Positions 37,519 to 46,521 of a stretch of DNA of 64,000 nucleotides are shown here, one piece after another. The stretch is taken from the NCBI RefSeq assembly GCF_011752815.1, contig NZ_VWWV01000001.1, forward strand, positions 1,488,001 to 1,552,000. Direction: 5' to 3'. Within the stretch, counting starts at the first letter, position 1. Every line of letters begins with the position of its first letter. The translations under genes were made by a program, and so were the position numbers. The notes beneath the pieces were generated by a model, which was not told the origin of the DNA, searched no databases, and saw nothing but the letters and a program-made list of their open reading frames with translations. Source of the DNA: Enterobacter sp. Cy-643 (GTDB lineage: Bacteria > Pseudomonadota > Gammaproteobacteria > Enterobacterales > Enterobacteriaceae).

Positions 37519-37549
37519 CTTACGCCATCGTTCACAAAGATGGCGTAAG
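37519..37549 (+). terminator. Hairpin after the VOC-like gene
   Basis: CTTACGCCATC and GATGGCGTAAG form a perfect 11-bp stem with a 9-base loop between convergent genes. It may terminate transcription from both sides. Confidence 0.68.
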
Positions 37550-37583
37550 CGGCGAAAAATAAACCTATCACCTGAATAGTTTT

Positions 37584-38123
37584 CTACACCTTACTCACAT
37601 CAGCATTAAACTCGATGGCTCCGCTCTTTAGCACGCGCTGATTCACTGCAGAGAAACTCAACGCCTTACTCACCGGCAGCAGCGGGATCCCCGCCCCGAT
37701 AACGACCGGGATCTGGGTGACAAACAGGCGCTGCAGCGCTCCGGCTTCGGCGAACATAGCGGCGGTTTTACCTCCGCCTACCAGCCAGACATCTTTGCCT
37801 TTGGCGGCTTCGCGGGCTTGCGCGGCAATGTTGACGGCTTCACCCTGCACCAGCGTGATATTTTGCCCTGCGGGCACCGAGAGCGAACGATGCGTGACGA
37901 TAAATGCCGGGACATCGGCATAGGGCCAGGCCTCTGGCGAGTTTTCCAGAATCCAGTTGTAGGTTTCCGCCCCCATAATCACCGCCCCGACGGTCTGATA
38001 GAACGCATCGTATGGCGTGGCGTCGTCCCCCAGCGGGAAATTCATCAACCAGTCCAGCTGATGCTGCTGGTCGGCAATGTAACCATCCAGCGTCGCGGCG
38101 ACGTAATAGACTAAATTGGCCAT
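37584..38123 (-). CDS. Dihydrofolate reductase family protein (RibD C-terminal type)
   Basis: A 179-residue protein with the RibD_C/DHFR fold: YYVAATLDGYIAD near the start, GAVIMGAETYNWI in the middle and WLVGGGKTAAMFAEAGAL toward the C terminus for NADPH binding. Stand-alone members are unlikely to be the folate enzyme; substrate unknown. AGAGAGAAC lies upstream. It follows, on the same strand, the GlxA-type regulator gene at 38195, with about 70 bases between. Confidence 0.82.
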   Translation of the reverse strand: MANLVYYVAATLDGYIADQQHQLDWLMNFPLGDDATPYDAFYQTVGAVIMGAETYNWILENSPEAWPYADVPAFIVTHRSLSVPAGQNITLVQGEAVNIAAQAREAAKGKDVWLVGGGKTAAMFAEAGALQRLFVTQIPVVIGAGIPLLPVSKALSFSAVNQRVLKSGAIEFNADVSKV

Positions 38124-38194
38124 ACTGTTCTCTCTCTGTCAGACAATTATTCGCCTGATAATACAGAGATAAACACACATCGCCACTGCCAGAT

Positions 38195-39139
38195 TTAGGC
38201 TTGCAGTTCTTCATCTCCTCGCGCCTGGCGGCGTATCACCTGCGGCGGCTGGCCGTAGGCGCGAAGAAACGCCCGGCGCATTCTGTCCCGCTCGCCAAAT
38301 CCGGTTTGCCGGGCCACTTCATCGATAGAGCGGGCGCTGGTTTCAAGCAGCATCCGGGCGGACTCCAGGCGCAGGTGTTCGATCGCGCGAGCGGGCGACT
38401 GCCCGGTTTCGGCCTGAAAGCTGCGGCTAAACTGCCGGGGCGATAAATTTGCTACTGCCGCTAACTCTTCCACGCTCAAGGCGTTTTCCAGGTGCGCGCG
38501 GGCGTAAGTCATCACTTTTTGAATACGATCAGATTTAGGTTCCAGTTCAAGAAGGGAGGAAAACTGCGACTGCCCACCGGCGCGCCGATGATAGAGCACC
38601 AGCTTCCGGGCGATAGTGCGCGCGATGTCTGCCCCAAGATCGTCTTCAATCAGCGCCAGCGCAAGATCGATGGCCGCCGTCATCCCCGCAGAGGTCCAGT
38701 AAGGCCCGTCGCAAATAAAAATCTTATCTTCTTCCACGCTGATGCCCGGAAAACGCTGCTGCAGATCTCGCGCATACATCCAGTGCGTGGTGGCCCGCCG
38801 GCCCTCCAGCAACCCGGCTTCGGCCAATAAAAAGGTCCCGAGGCAGGCGGCGGCCACGCGGCGCGCATAGACCGCCGCCTGGCGAACAAAATCAATCGTC
38901 GCGGGGGAAGCCTGTTCCATCGTGGCGCCAAACAGCAGGAGATCGTACTGCGTATCCGCCATTGACTCAGTCATCACCTCAAACCCTGCCGACGTAGGCA
39001 CCCCGCCGCCCTGCTCAGACAGCAAATGCAGCTCGTACACCGGCTCGCTCGCCATCAGGTTAGCCACTTCAAATGCCGTAATGACGGCGAATCCCATGGT
39101 GGAATACCCGGGAGTAACAACAAAACCGACCTTTTGCAT
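38195..39139 (-). CDS. GlxA-family transcriptional regulator
   Basis: A 314-residue regulator (start ATG 39139 placed at the beginning of the DJ-1 domain; 39169 is an alternative, as neither has a clear ribosome site). Residues about 3-170 form the DJ-1/PfpI-like sensor with the elbow AACLGTFLLAEAGLLEG. Residues about 205-305 hold two AraC-type helix-turn-helix motifs (SVEELAAVANLSPRQFSRSF and IDEVARQTGFGERDRMRRAF). It is divergent from the SDR gene at 39256 and upstream of the DHFR-like gene; one or both are likely targets. Confidence 0.83.
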   Translation of the reverse strand: MQKVGFVVTPGYSTMGFAVITAFEVANLMASEPVYELHLLSEQGGGVPTSAGFEVMTESMADTQYDLLLFGATMEQASPATIDFVRQAAVYARRVAAACLGTFLLAEAGLLEGRRATTHWMYARDLQQRFPGISVEEDKIFICDGPYWTSAGMTAAIDLALALIEDDLGADIARTIARKLVLYHRRAGGQSQFSSLLELEPKSDRIQKVMTYARAHLENALSVEELAAVANLSPRQFSRSFQAETGQSPARAIEHLRLESARMLLETSARSIDEVARQTGFGERDRMRRAFLRAYGQPPQVIRRQARGDEELQA

Positions 39140-39255
39140 GTGGCAGACCGCCGTGATTGATGGTGTCATAAAAAGACGGTTATATGACATTTGAGACACA
39201 AAAAGCCAGTGTTAATGTTGCTTTCGTCCATTAACCCCTTTTCAGGAGCTACACA

Positions 39256-40053
39256 ATGAGCAACACATCTACGGGCACAGCCCTCGTCACCGGTGCATCC
39301 GGCGGGATCGGCGCCGTCTACGCGGCCCGCCTGGCTAAACGCGGTTATAACCTGATTCTGGTGGCTCGTAACACGGACCGTCTGAACCAGGTCGCCCGGC
39401 GCATTCGTGAAGAAAGCGGGCAATCGGTGGAGGTCGTTCCCGCCGATCTGGGTAACGCGACAGAGCTGCTGCAGGTCGAAACGCGGCTAAAAAACGACGA
39501 GTCTATTACGCTGCTGGTAAATAACGCGGGCTTTGGCTCAAAAGAAAGCGTGCTGGAATCCAGCGTGGATGAAATGACCGCGATGATAGACCTCAACGTG
39601 ACTGCGTTAACTCGCCTGACCTATGCGGCCGCCCCGGCAATGGCCGCCCGCCGCCACGGCACCATTATTAACATTGCTTCGGTTGTCGCTATTGCCCCTG
39701 AATTGCTGAACGGCGTTTACGGGGCCAGTAAAGCGTTCGTGCTGGCATTCAGCCACTCTTTGCAGCAGGAGCTGGCGGAGTCCGGCGTGCGTATTCAGGC
39801 CGTGCTGCCTGGCGCCACGGCCACGGATTTCTGGAATATTGCCGGCGTGGGCGGCCACGAAAATCTGCCGCAAAGCTGGGTGATGAGCACGGAAGATATG
39901 GTGGATGCCGCGCTCGCCGGCCTTGATGCCGGTGAGAAGGTGACCATTCCTTCGTTACAGGATGGCCGCGAATGGGATAACTGGGAGGCTGAACGCCGGG
40001 TGATTAGCTCGCATCTGAGCGCTTCTCAGCCAGCGCCGCGTTACGCCCGCTAA
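39256..40053 (+). CDS. Short-chain dehydrogenase/reductase
   Basis: A 265-residue SDR. It has the cofactor loop TGASGGIGAVYA (about 12-23), an Arg-rich beta2 end (VARNTDRLN) suggesting NADP preference, NNAG, and the catalytic YGASK with Ser upstream (NIASVVAIAPELLNGVYGASK in pieces). The substrate is unknown. CAGGAG lies 9 bases before the ATG. It shares a promoter region with the divergent GlxA-type regulator. A terminator follows. Confidence 0.87.
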   Translation: MSNTSTGTALVTGASGGIGAVYAARLAKRGYNLILVARNTDRLNQVARRIREESGQSVEVVPADLGNATELLQVETRLKNDESITLLVNNAGFGSKESVLESSVDEMTAMIDLNVTALTRLTYAAAPAMAARRHGTIINIASVVAIAPELLNGVYGASKAFVLAFSHSLQQELAESGVRIQAVLPGATATDFWNIAGVGGHENLPQSWVMSTEDMVDAALAGLDAGEKVTIPSLQDGREWDNWEAERRVISSHLSASQPAPRYAR

Positions 40054-40078
40054 CCGCTCACGCTATTTTGCCCTACAG

Positions 40079-40103
40079 ATGCCGCCCTCAGGCGGCATTT
40101 TTG
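40079..40103 (+). terminator. Terminator of the SDR gene
   Basis: ATGCCGCC, loop CTCA, GGCGGCAT and TTTTG. A clear intrinsic terminator. Confidence 0.85.
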
Positions 40104-40149
40104 CTGTTATCAACGCTTACTGTCGCTCAAATCACCTGCCCGTAAGAAT

Positions 40150-40178
40150 ATTTAAATGATAATGAGTATCATTTAAAT
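40150..40178 (+). promoter_or_regulatory. Fur box of the chaN-tonB-peptidase operon
   Basis: A perfect inverted repeat, ATTTAAATGATA and TATCATTTAAAT, with 5 bases between. Inside it, bases 40158-40176 match the 19-base Fur consensus (GATAATGATAATCATTATC) at 14 positions. It lies about 85 bases upstream of the ChaN-type gene, so iron-dependent repression of the operon is expected. Confidence 0.8.
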
Positions 40179-40262
40179 GTTTTATTTGTTAACATCCTGC
40201 CCGCGGTAAATTGATCGACATCAAGACTAACAGCCAGTGAAGGCTACCTCCGGGCAAAAGAT

Positions 40263-41135
40263 ATGCATAAAAAATTGATCCTTACGTCTTTGATAGCGTT
40301 AGCCAGCCTGGGCCTCAGCGCCTGCAGCCAAACCACTCTCCCTCCTCAAGCGGCAAGCCATGTCGACGTCACGCAGGGGCAAATCATTGATTTACACAGC
40401 GGTGAGCCGCTGACCGACCGGCAGCTGCTGGTCAAGCTCGCCGGCGCTCAGCGGCTTATCGTCGGCGAAAAGCACGATAACGCCGAACATCATCAGATTG
40501 AGCTTTGGCTGCTGCAGAATCTGCAAAAAGAGCGCCCTCAGGGCAGCGTCTTGCTGGAGATGCTGACCGCCAGCCAGCAGCCGCGCATCAACCAGGTAAA
40601 AGCCTGGCTAAAAGAGGATCCGCAGGTGCGGGACAGCCGAATCCAGGAACTGCTTCACTGGCAGAAAGGCTGGCCGTGGGCGATGTATGGCGGCGTCGTG
40701 ACCGAAGCTCTGCGCGCGCCCTCGCCCTTACTCAACGCCAATATCAACCGCGATGAAGTAATGCGCCTCTATAAAACTCCGCGCTTCCCGGAAGGGAAAA
40801 AATCAACCGCGCCCGCCGTACAGGCCGCGCTGAAAGAAACGATCGTTGCCATGCACGGGGGCAATATCGAAGGCCAACAGCTGACGTCGATGCTGGCCAT
40901 TCAGCAGCAGCGCGACCGCTATATGGCCCAACAGTTGCTGAGCGCCCCGACGCCCGCCTTACTGATCGCAGGCGGATATCATGCGTCCAGGAGCATCGGC
41001 GTGCCGCTGCATATGGAGGACTTGTCTCCCGCCTCGAAGCCGGTTGTGCTGATGCTGGCGGAAAAAGGCATGAGCATCACGGCAGACCAGGCTGACTATG
41101 TCTGGTTCGTCGCCCCTGCTCCGGCAAAACGGTAA
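40263..41135 (+). CDS. ChaN family lipoprotein
   Basis: A 290-residue lipoprotein: signal peptide MHKKLILTSLIALASLG followed by the lipobox LSAC with Cys21. The ChaN domain follows, with VGEKHDNAEHHQIELWLLQNL-type conserved residues (Glu and His in GEKHDN, about residues 68-76) and the C-terminal AGGYHASRSIGVP motif. The Campylobacter homolog ChaN (Cj0177) binds stacked hemes, and the family neighbours heme receptors. It is the first gene of the Fur-controlled cluster, followed by tonB with an overlap or a 7-base gap depending on the tonB start. Confidence 0.85.
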   Translation: MHKKLILTSLIALASLGLSACSQTTLPPQAASHVDVTQGQIIDLHSGEPLTDRQLLVKLAGAQRLIVGEKHDNAEHHQIELWLLQNLQKERPQGSVLLEMLTASQQPRINQVKAWLKEDPQVRDSRIQELLHWQKGWPWAMYGGVVTEALRAPSPLLNANINRDEVMRLYKTPRFPEGKKSTAPAVQAALKETIVAMHGGNIEGQQLTSMLAIQQQRDRYMAQQLLSAPTPALLIAGGYHASRSIGVPLHMEDLSPASKPVVLMLAEKGMSITADQADYVWFVAPAPAKR

Positions 41136-41142
41136 ACCGTGG

Positions 41143-41931
41143 ATGACGGACACGCTTAATACATCTCTGGCGGGCAGAGGCGGCGCGGGTTTTACGCTTT
41201 CTCTGCTTCTCCACGGGGGCCTTTTTTTAGCGCTCATCTGGCAAGTCTCTGACACGCCGTCTGCCCTGCAGCCTGCGCCCGCCGTGATGCTGCAATGGGC
41301 CGACGATATCGAAGCCCCGCCGACGCCAGTCCCGCTTCCGGTAGGTATTGCCCAGCAGGAGTCAGCGGCGGCAGAGGAAAAGCAGCAGGCCGAAGACAAG
41401 CAACAACAGCCTTTGCCGATAGCCAAAGATGCGGTGATTGAAATGACCCGTCGAAAAAAAGCCGCCGAAGGCGAGAAGAAAAAACCGCGTCCGCCGCGCA
41501 ACGTCAAAGAGCAAACCAGCGACAGCAGCCAGGCGGCTATCTCGACCAATGCCGCTCCTCAGCCCAGCGTGGTGTCCTCGCGTATTGCTGCGCCTTACCA
41601 CAGCGATGCCGAGAAACAACACAGCCAGCAGGATAGCTGGGAGAGCCGGGTCAAAGGCCATCTCAACCGCTTCAAGCGCTACCCCGGCGATGCCCGCCAG
41701 CGAGCCAGAACGGGCGTGGCGGTGGTGACGTTTACCGTGGATGCAGGTGGAGCAGTTGTTGCCAGCTCGCTGACCCGTTCGTCGGGAACGCGCTCGCTTG
41801 ATCGGGAAGCCGTGGCCGTTTTAGACCGCGCCCAGCCGCTGCCAAAGCCCCCCGCGGAGCGCTTAAAGGGAGGCGTGTATAACGTCACGATGCCAATCAA
41901 TTTCGACCTGACGGAACTTAGCCGAAGCTAG
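41143..41931 (+). CDS. TonB-family energy transducer
   Basis: A 262-residue TonB. The single N-terminal membrane helix (about 16-34; TLSLLLHGGLFLALIW-like, with the conserved Ser and His) is followed by a Gln/Lys/Glu-rich, partly Pro-rich linker. The C-terminal TonB domain is recognisable by YPGDARQRARTGVAVVTF and SSGTRSLDREAVAVL. The start at 41143 lies 7 bases after the ChaN stop; a longer frame would start inside that gene. It is distinct from the housekeeping TonB and is encoded with one receptor, so it is probably dedicated to it. Confidence 0.87.
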   Translation: MTDTLNTSLAGRGGAGFTLSLLLHGGLFLALIWQVSDTPSALQPAPAVMLQWADDIEAPPTPVPLPVGIAQQESAAAEEKQQAEDKQQQPLPIAKDAVIEMTRRKKAAEGEKKKPRPPRNVKEQTSDSSQAAISTNAAPQPSVVSSRIAAPYHSDAEKQHSQQDSWESRVKGHLNRFKRYPGDARQRARTGVAVVTFTVDAGGAVVASSLTRSSGTRSLDREAVAVLDRAQPLPKPPAERLKGGVYNVTMPINFDLTELSRS

Positions 41932-42012
41932 CGCTAAGCCCCACAACCTGAACGTTAACTTTATGCTGAATATTCGGCAGGGCGCCCCATCGCCCGACAT
42001 TAAGGACGCCAC

Positions 42013-44121
42013 ATGGAAAAACTATGGAAAGCCACGCCGCTGCTCCTCGTCTGCTCGCTGTCTGCCAGCTGGGCTATCGCCGACGCGCCGCAGCCCCCGG
42101 CTACGCCCAAAATTCCCCACCCGCTTATTGAGCATGGCGATGTCCGCGTGGATAACTATTTTTGGCTCAGGGATGACAGCCGCAGCGACGCGAAAGTGCG
42201 GCGTCACCTTGAGGAGGAAAATAACTACGCCCGCGAGGTACTGAAACCGTCCGCAGCGTTAACGGACACGCTGTATCGGGAAATGGTCGCACGCATGAGC
42301 CCGGAAAACCGCTCTGTGCCCTTCCAGCGAAACGGTTATCGCTATCAGGATGTTTATCTGGCTGGCCAGGAATACGCCGTCAGCCAGCGACAGCCCGTCG
42401 GGGGCGAAGGTGACTGGCAAACGCTGGTGGACGGCAACCTGCGCGCCAAAGGCAAGAACTATTACCAGCTAAGCGGCCTTGTCGTCAGCCAGGATAATCA
42501 GATGATGGCGATTGCCGAGGACACGACGGGCCGCCGCCAGTACCGCCTCTCGCTGCGGGATTTAAACAGCGGGCAATGGCTCCCCGACGCAATCGAAAAC
42601 ACCTCCGGGAATATGGTCTGGTCTAACGACGGGCGCTACCTGTTTTACATCCGCAATAATCCGCAAACGCTGGTGCCCTCGCAGGTCTGGCGGCACCGCC
42701 CCGGTACGCCTGTCGCCGAGGATGTGCTGGTCTATCAAGAGGCTGACGGCGGCTATTACCTCGGGCTTTCCCGTTCGGCTTCGGATCGCTATTTAATTAT
42801 TACGCTCAGCGCCAGCACTTCATCGGAAGCCCGCCTGATCGATGCGGATAACCCCGAAGAGCCCCCGGTGCTTTTCGCCACCCGCAGACCGGGGATTGAA
42901 TATTATCTTGACCATTTTGCCGGGGAGTTCTACCTGCGAGCGAACCAGGAAAATGCCAATTTTGGGCTGTATAAAAGCCACGCGCCCGGCGATAAGTGGC
43001 TGGCAGTGGTTGCGCCCCAACCCAATAAAATGGTGGAAGGATTCACCCTGTTTAAAGACTGGCTGGTGGTGGCAGAACGCCAGGACGGGCTGAGCCAGAT
43101 ACGCAAGATCAACTGGCTGAACCACGGTGAGCAGACGCTGCAGTTTGATGACGCCAGCTATATGGCCTGGCTCGGCTATAACCCGGAGCCACAGGCCGGC
43201 AAGCTGCGCTATGGCTACTCTTCGATGACCACGCCCACCAGCACCTATGAATGGGATCTGGCCAGCGGTGAACGCACCCTGCTTAAACGCCAGGAGGTCA
43301 ATAACAGCTCGCCGCAGAATTATCACAGCGAGCGGATCTGGATCACCGCCCGCGACGGCGTGAAGGTGCCCGTCTCGCTGGTTTATAACAAAAAAATGTT
43401 TAAACCGGCCCACAGCCCGCTGCTGGTTTACGGCTATGGTGCCTACGGAATGAGCATGGATCCGGCCTTCAGCGCCAACCGGCTCAGCCTGCTCGATCGT
43501 GGTTTTGTGTTCGCTATCGTGCACGTTCGCGGCGGAGGTGAACTGGGCCAGCAGTGGTATCAACAGGGGAAGCTGGAAAACAAGCCCAACAGCTTCAATG
43601 ATTTTCTCGATGCGACCCACGGGCTGGTTGAACTGGGCTACGGCCAGGCTGGCAGACTATACGCTATGGGCGGAAGCGCCGGAGGCTTGCTGATGGGCAA
43701 CGTGATTAACCAGCAACCCACGCTGTTTAATGCCGTGGTCGCGCAGGTGCCTTTTGTCGACGTGGTAACAACCATGCTGGACGAATCACTGCCGCTCACG
43801 GTGGGAGAATATGACGAATGGGGCAATCCGCACCGTAAAACGGACTATCTGCGGCTCAAATCCTGGAGTCCTTACGATAACGTTAAGCCTTCGTCCTATC
43901 CTAATCTGCTGGTGACCAGCGGCCTTAACGACTCGCAGGTGCAATACTGGGAGCCTGCAAAATGGGTTGCGAAGCTACGTGAAAACCAGCGGGGGCCTGG
44001 CAAAATCCTTCTGCTGACCGAAATGCAGGCCGGGCACGGCGGTAAATCAGGCCGAATAAAACGTCTGGAAAATACCGCCCTTGAGTACAGTTTTATTCTG
44101 GAGGCAGATAAACAGCGCTAA
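42013..44121 (+). CDS. Secreted S9-family oligopeptidase
   Basis: A 702-residue prolyl oligopeptidase-family protein related to oligopeptidase B. It begins with a signal peptide (MEKLWKATPLLLVC...AIADAPQ), unlike the cytoplasmic PtrB of E. coli, so a periplasmic location is likely. Residues about 70-420 form the beta-propeller, and the hydrolase domain carries Ser555 in GGSAGG, an Asp in the LNDSQVQY segment and His in QAGHGGKSG. It cleaves short peptides, probably after basic residues if like PtrB. It sits between tonB and a TonB-dependent receptor gene. Only 81 bases separate it from tonB. Confidence 0.88.
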   Translation: MEKLWKATPLLLVCSLSASWAIADAPQPPATPKIPHPLIEHGDVRVDNYFWLRDDSRSDAKVRRHLEEENNYAREVLKPSAALTDTLYREMVARMSPENRSVPFQRNGYRYQDVYLAGQEYAVSQRQPVGGEGDWQTLVDGNLRAKGKNYYQLSGLVVSQDNQMMAIAEDTTGRRQYRLSLRDLNSGQWLPDAIENTSGNMVWSNDGRYLFYIRNNPQTLVPSQVWRHRPGTPVAEDVLVYQEADGGYYLGLSRSASDRYLIITLSASTSSEARLIDADNPEEPPVLFATRRPGIEYYLDHFAGEFYLRANQENANFGLYKSHAPGDKWLAVVAPQPNKMVEGFTLFKDWLVVAERQDGLSQIRKINWLNHGEQTLQFDDASYMAWLGYNPEPQAGKLRYGYSSMTTPTSTYEWDLASGERTLLKRQEVNNSSPQNYHSERIWITARDGVKVPVSLVYNKKMFKPAHSPLLVYGYGAYGMSMDPAFSANRLSLLDRGFVFAIVHVRGGGELGQQWYQQGKLENKPNSFNDFLDATHGLVELGYGQAGRLYAMGGSAGGLLMGNVINQQPTLFNAVVAQVPFVDVVTTMLDESLPLTVGEYDEWGNPHRKTDYLRLKSWSPYDNVKPSSYPNLLVTSGLNDSQVQYWEPAKWVAKLRENQRGPGKILLLTEMQAGHGGKSGRIKRLENTALEYSFILEADKQR

Positions 44122-44127
44122 CCTGGA

Positions 44128-44150
44128 AGCCTTCCCTTAACGGGAAGGCT
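44128..44150 (+). terminator. Hairpin between the oligopeptidase and receptor genes
   Basis: AGCCTTCCC and GGGAAGGCT form a 9-bp stem with a 5-base loop just after the peptidase stop. There is no T-tract. The receptor gene then has its own Fur-type promoter region. Confidence 0.6.
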
Positions 44151-44168
44151 GCTAGCGGGCGACATAAT

Positions 44169-44187
44169 AATAAAAATAATCTTTATT
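44169..44187 (+). promoter_or_regulatory. Second Fur-like box, upstream of the receptor gene
   Basis: These 19 bases match the Fur consensus at 14 positions and form the centre of a wider AT-rich imperfect palindrome (44166-44196). They end 25 bases before the receptor's start codon, suggesting separate iron control of that gene. Confidence 0.6.
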
Positions 44188-44212
44188 TTATTATAATACT
44201 TCAAGGACACGT

Positions 44213-46480
44213 ATGAACGTTAATAAACTGGCCGTTGCTATCGGCTCGGGCATGCTATTGCTCAGCGCCGGCGGGGCGGCACAAGACAATAATGAAATAA
44301 ACAGCGGGAATAAAAAAGGCTCGGCGGTATTTAGCCCACTTAATGTTTCCGCCGGGAATATCACCCGCGAGCAAGAGGCGCTGGAAAAACCAGGCGCAAC
44401 CAGCTCACGCGCCACGGATAAAAACCTGCAATCTCTGGATGCCACGCTGCGCAGCATGCCTGGCACCTATACCCAAATCGATCCCGGCCAGGGCACGGTG
44501 AGCGTTAATATTCGCGGGATGAGCGGCTTTGGCCGCGTGAACACCATGGTGGACGGCATTACCCAAAGCTTTTATGGCACCACCACGTCCGGCACGACCG
44601 TACACGGCTCCACTAACAACCAGGCCGGGGTGCTTATAGACCCGAATTTCCTGGTCGGCGTGGACGTTACGCGCGGGGACAGCAGCGGTTCCGCGGGAAT
44701 CAACGCCCTTGCCGGCAGCGCAAATATGCGCACCCTCGGCGTCGATGACGTGATATTTAAGGGAAATGATTACGGGGTGCGGTCGCGCTTCTCGGTGGGC
44801 AGCAACGGGATCGGGCGCAGCGGAATGATTGCGGCGGCCGGAAGAACGGACGCCTTTACCGACACCGGGAGCTTTGGTGCGATGGCCGCCATCAGCGGCA
44901 GTTCTATTTATTCTAATTTCTCGAACGGCTCCGGCATCAATAGCGAAGAGTTTGGTTACGATAAATTTATGAAGCAGAATCCGAAATCGCAGCTTTATAA
45001 AATGGATATTAAGCCTGATGAATTTAATAGCGTCGAGCTGTCGGCCAGAACCTATGAAAATAGATTCTCCCGCCGCGATATCACCAGCGACGATTATTAT
45101 ATTAAATATCATTACGCCCCGTTCTCTGAGCTGATTGATTTTAACGTCACGGCCAGCACCAGCCGCGGCGATCAGAAATACCGCGATGGTTCGTTGTTTA
45201 CTTTTTACAGCACCTCCGCGCAAAACCGTTCCGATGCGCTGGACGTAAACAACACCAGCCGTTTTAGCCTGGGCGATAACGATCTGGCGTTTACGCTGGG
45301 CAGCAAGTTAATGCGTACCCGTTACACTAAACTCATTAATGCTGCCGCAGGCGATGAGAAAACCAACCACGAGGCGATCGAAAACAATCCGTTCGCGCCT
45401 TCCGGGCGGCAGGATATTTCGGCGTTATATACCGGGCTACAGGTGACGCGCGGTATCTGGCAGGCCGATCTGAACCTCAACTACACGCGCAACAGAATCA
45501 CCGGCCATAAACCGCCCTGTGACGAACGCGTTATCTGTGTCCCCCAGGGAAGTTACGACGTTGATGAGCGAGAAAGCGGCTTCAACCCATCGGCACAGCT
45601 GTCGGCCCAGGTTACGCCGTGGCTTCAGCCCTTTGTCGGCTACAGTAAATCGATGCGTGCGCCAAATATTCAGGAGATGTTTTTCTCCAACTCCGGCGGC
45701 GCGTCCATGAACCCGTTCTTGAAGCCTGAGCGCGCGGAAACCTGGCAGGCCGGTTTTAATATCGACACCAAAGATCTGCTCGTTCAGCAGGACTCGCTGC
45801 GCTTTAAGGCGCTGGCCTACCGCAGCAGGATCCAGAACTATATTTACAGCGAATCTTACCAGGTCTGCTCCAGCGGACGAAAATGCAGCATGACCGAAGT
45901 GCTTGGCAATGACTGGGCGGACATCAGCGACGAGTACAGCGACAATATGTACATTTACGTGAACTCGGCCAGCGGCGTCACCGCTCACGGCGTGGAGCTG
46001 GAGATGGATTACGACGCAGGGTTCGCCTTTAGCCGCCTCTCCTTCAGTCAGCAGCAGACCGACCAGCCCACCTCTATCGCCAGCACCTATTTCGGCGCGG
46101 GGGATATTACCGAGCTGCCGCGGAAATATATGACGCTGGATGCCGGGGTGCGTTTCTTCGATAAGGCTCTGACCCTGGGGACGATAGTGAAGTACACCGG
46201 TAAAGCACGGCGGCTGTCGCCTGATTTTGAAACCGATGAGCATACCGGGGCTATCGTTAAAGAGGATTTACCGCAGATCCCGACCATTATCGATCTCTAC
46301 GGCACTTATGAGGTGAACCGTAATCTGATGCTGAAACTCACGGTCCAAAACCTGATGAACCGGGATTACTCCGAGGCGCTGAACAAGCTCAATATGATGC
46401 CAGGACCTGGAGATGACGCCAGCCGGGCAAACACCGCGCGCGGGAGAACCTGGATCTTTGGCGGCGAGATTCGCTTCTGA
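44213..46480 (+). CDS. TonB-dependent outer-membrane receptor of the heme/hemoglobin type
   Basis: A 755-residue outer-membrane receptor. Signal peptide MNVNKLAVAIGSGMLLLSAGG is followed by the plug (about 45-190; VNIRGMSGFGRVNTMVDGIT is the typical heme-receptor plug pattern). The barrel contains SKSMRAPNIQEMFF and NPFLKPERAETWQAGF, the FRAP/NPxL-like region of heme and hemoglobin receptors. The protein ends in an aromatic (GEIRF), the barrel-assembly signal. It probably takes up heme, but a peptide or other ligand cannot be ruled out given the neighbouring secreted peptidase. CAAGGACACGT precedes the ATG. Confidence 0.87.
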   Translation: MNVNKLAVAIGSGMLLLSAGGAAQDNNEINSGNKKGSAVFSPLNVSAGNITREQEALEKPGATSSRATDKNLQSLDATLRSMPGTYTQIDPGQGTVSVNIRGMSGFGRVNTMVDGITQSFYGTTTSGTTVHGSTNNQAGVLIDPNFLVGVDVTRGDSSGSAGINALAGSANMRTLGVDDVIFKGNDYGVRSRFSVGSNGIGRSGMIAAAGRTDAFTDTGSFGAMAAISGSSIYSNFSNGSGINSEEFGYDKFMKQNPKSQLYKMDIKPDEFNSVELSARTYENRFSRRDITSDDYYIKYHYAPFSELIDFNVTASTSRGDQKYRDGSLFTFYSTSAQNRSDALDVNNTSRFSLGDNDLAFTLGSKLMRTRYTKLINAAAGDEKTNHEAIENNPFAPSGRQDISALYTGLQVTRGIWQADLNLNYTRNRITGHKPPCDERVICVPQGSYDVDERESGFNPSAQLSAQVTPWLQPFVGYSKSMRAPNIQEMFFSNSGGASMNPFLKPERAETWQAGFNIDTKDLLVQQDSLRFKALAYRSRIQNYIYSESYQVCSSGRKCSMTEVLGNDWADISDEYSDNMYIYVNSASGVTAHGVELEMDYDAGFAFSRLSFSQQQTDQPTSIASTYFGAGDITELPRKYMTLDAGVRFFDKALTLGTIVKYTGKARRLSPDFETDEHTGAIVKEDLPQIPTIIDLYGTYEVNRNLMLKLTVQNLMNRDYSEALNKLNMMPGPGDDASRANTARGRTWIFGGEIRF

Positions 46481-46488
46481 TTGTCAGC

Positions 46489-46517
46489 CCATCGCCCGGT
46501 TTTAGGCCGGGCGATGG
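46489..46517. terminator. Hairpin between receptor and epimerase genes
   Basis: CCATCGCCCGG and CCGGGCGATGG form an 11-bp stem with a 7-base loop between convergent genes. It is probably shared by both. Confidence 0.72.
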
Positions 46518-46521
46518 TTAA

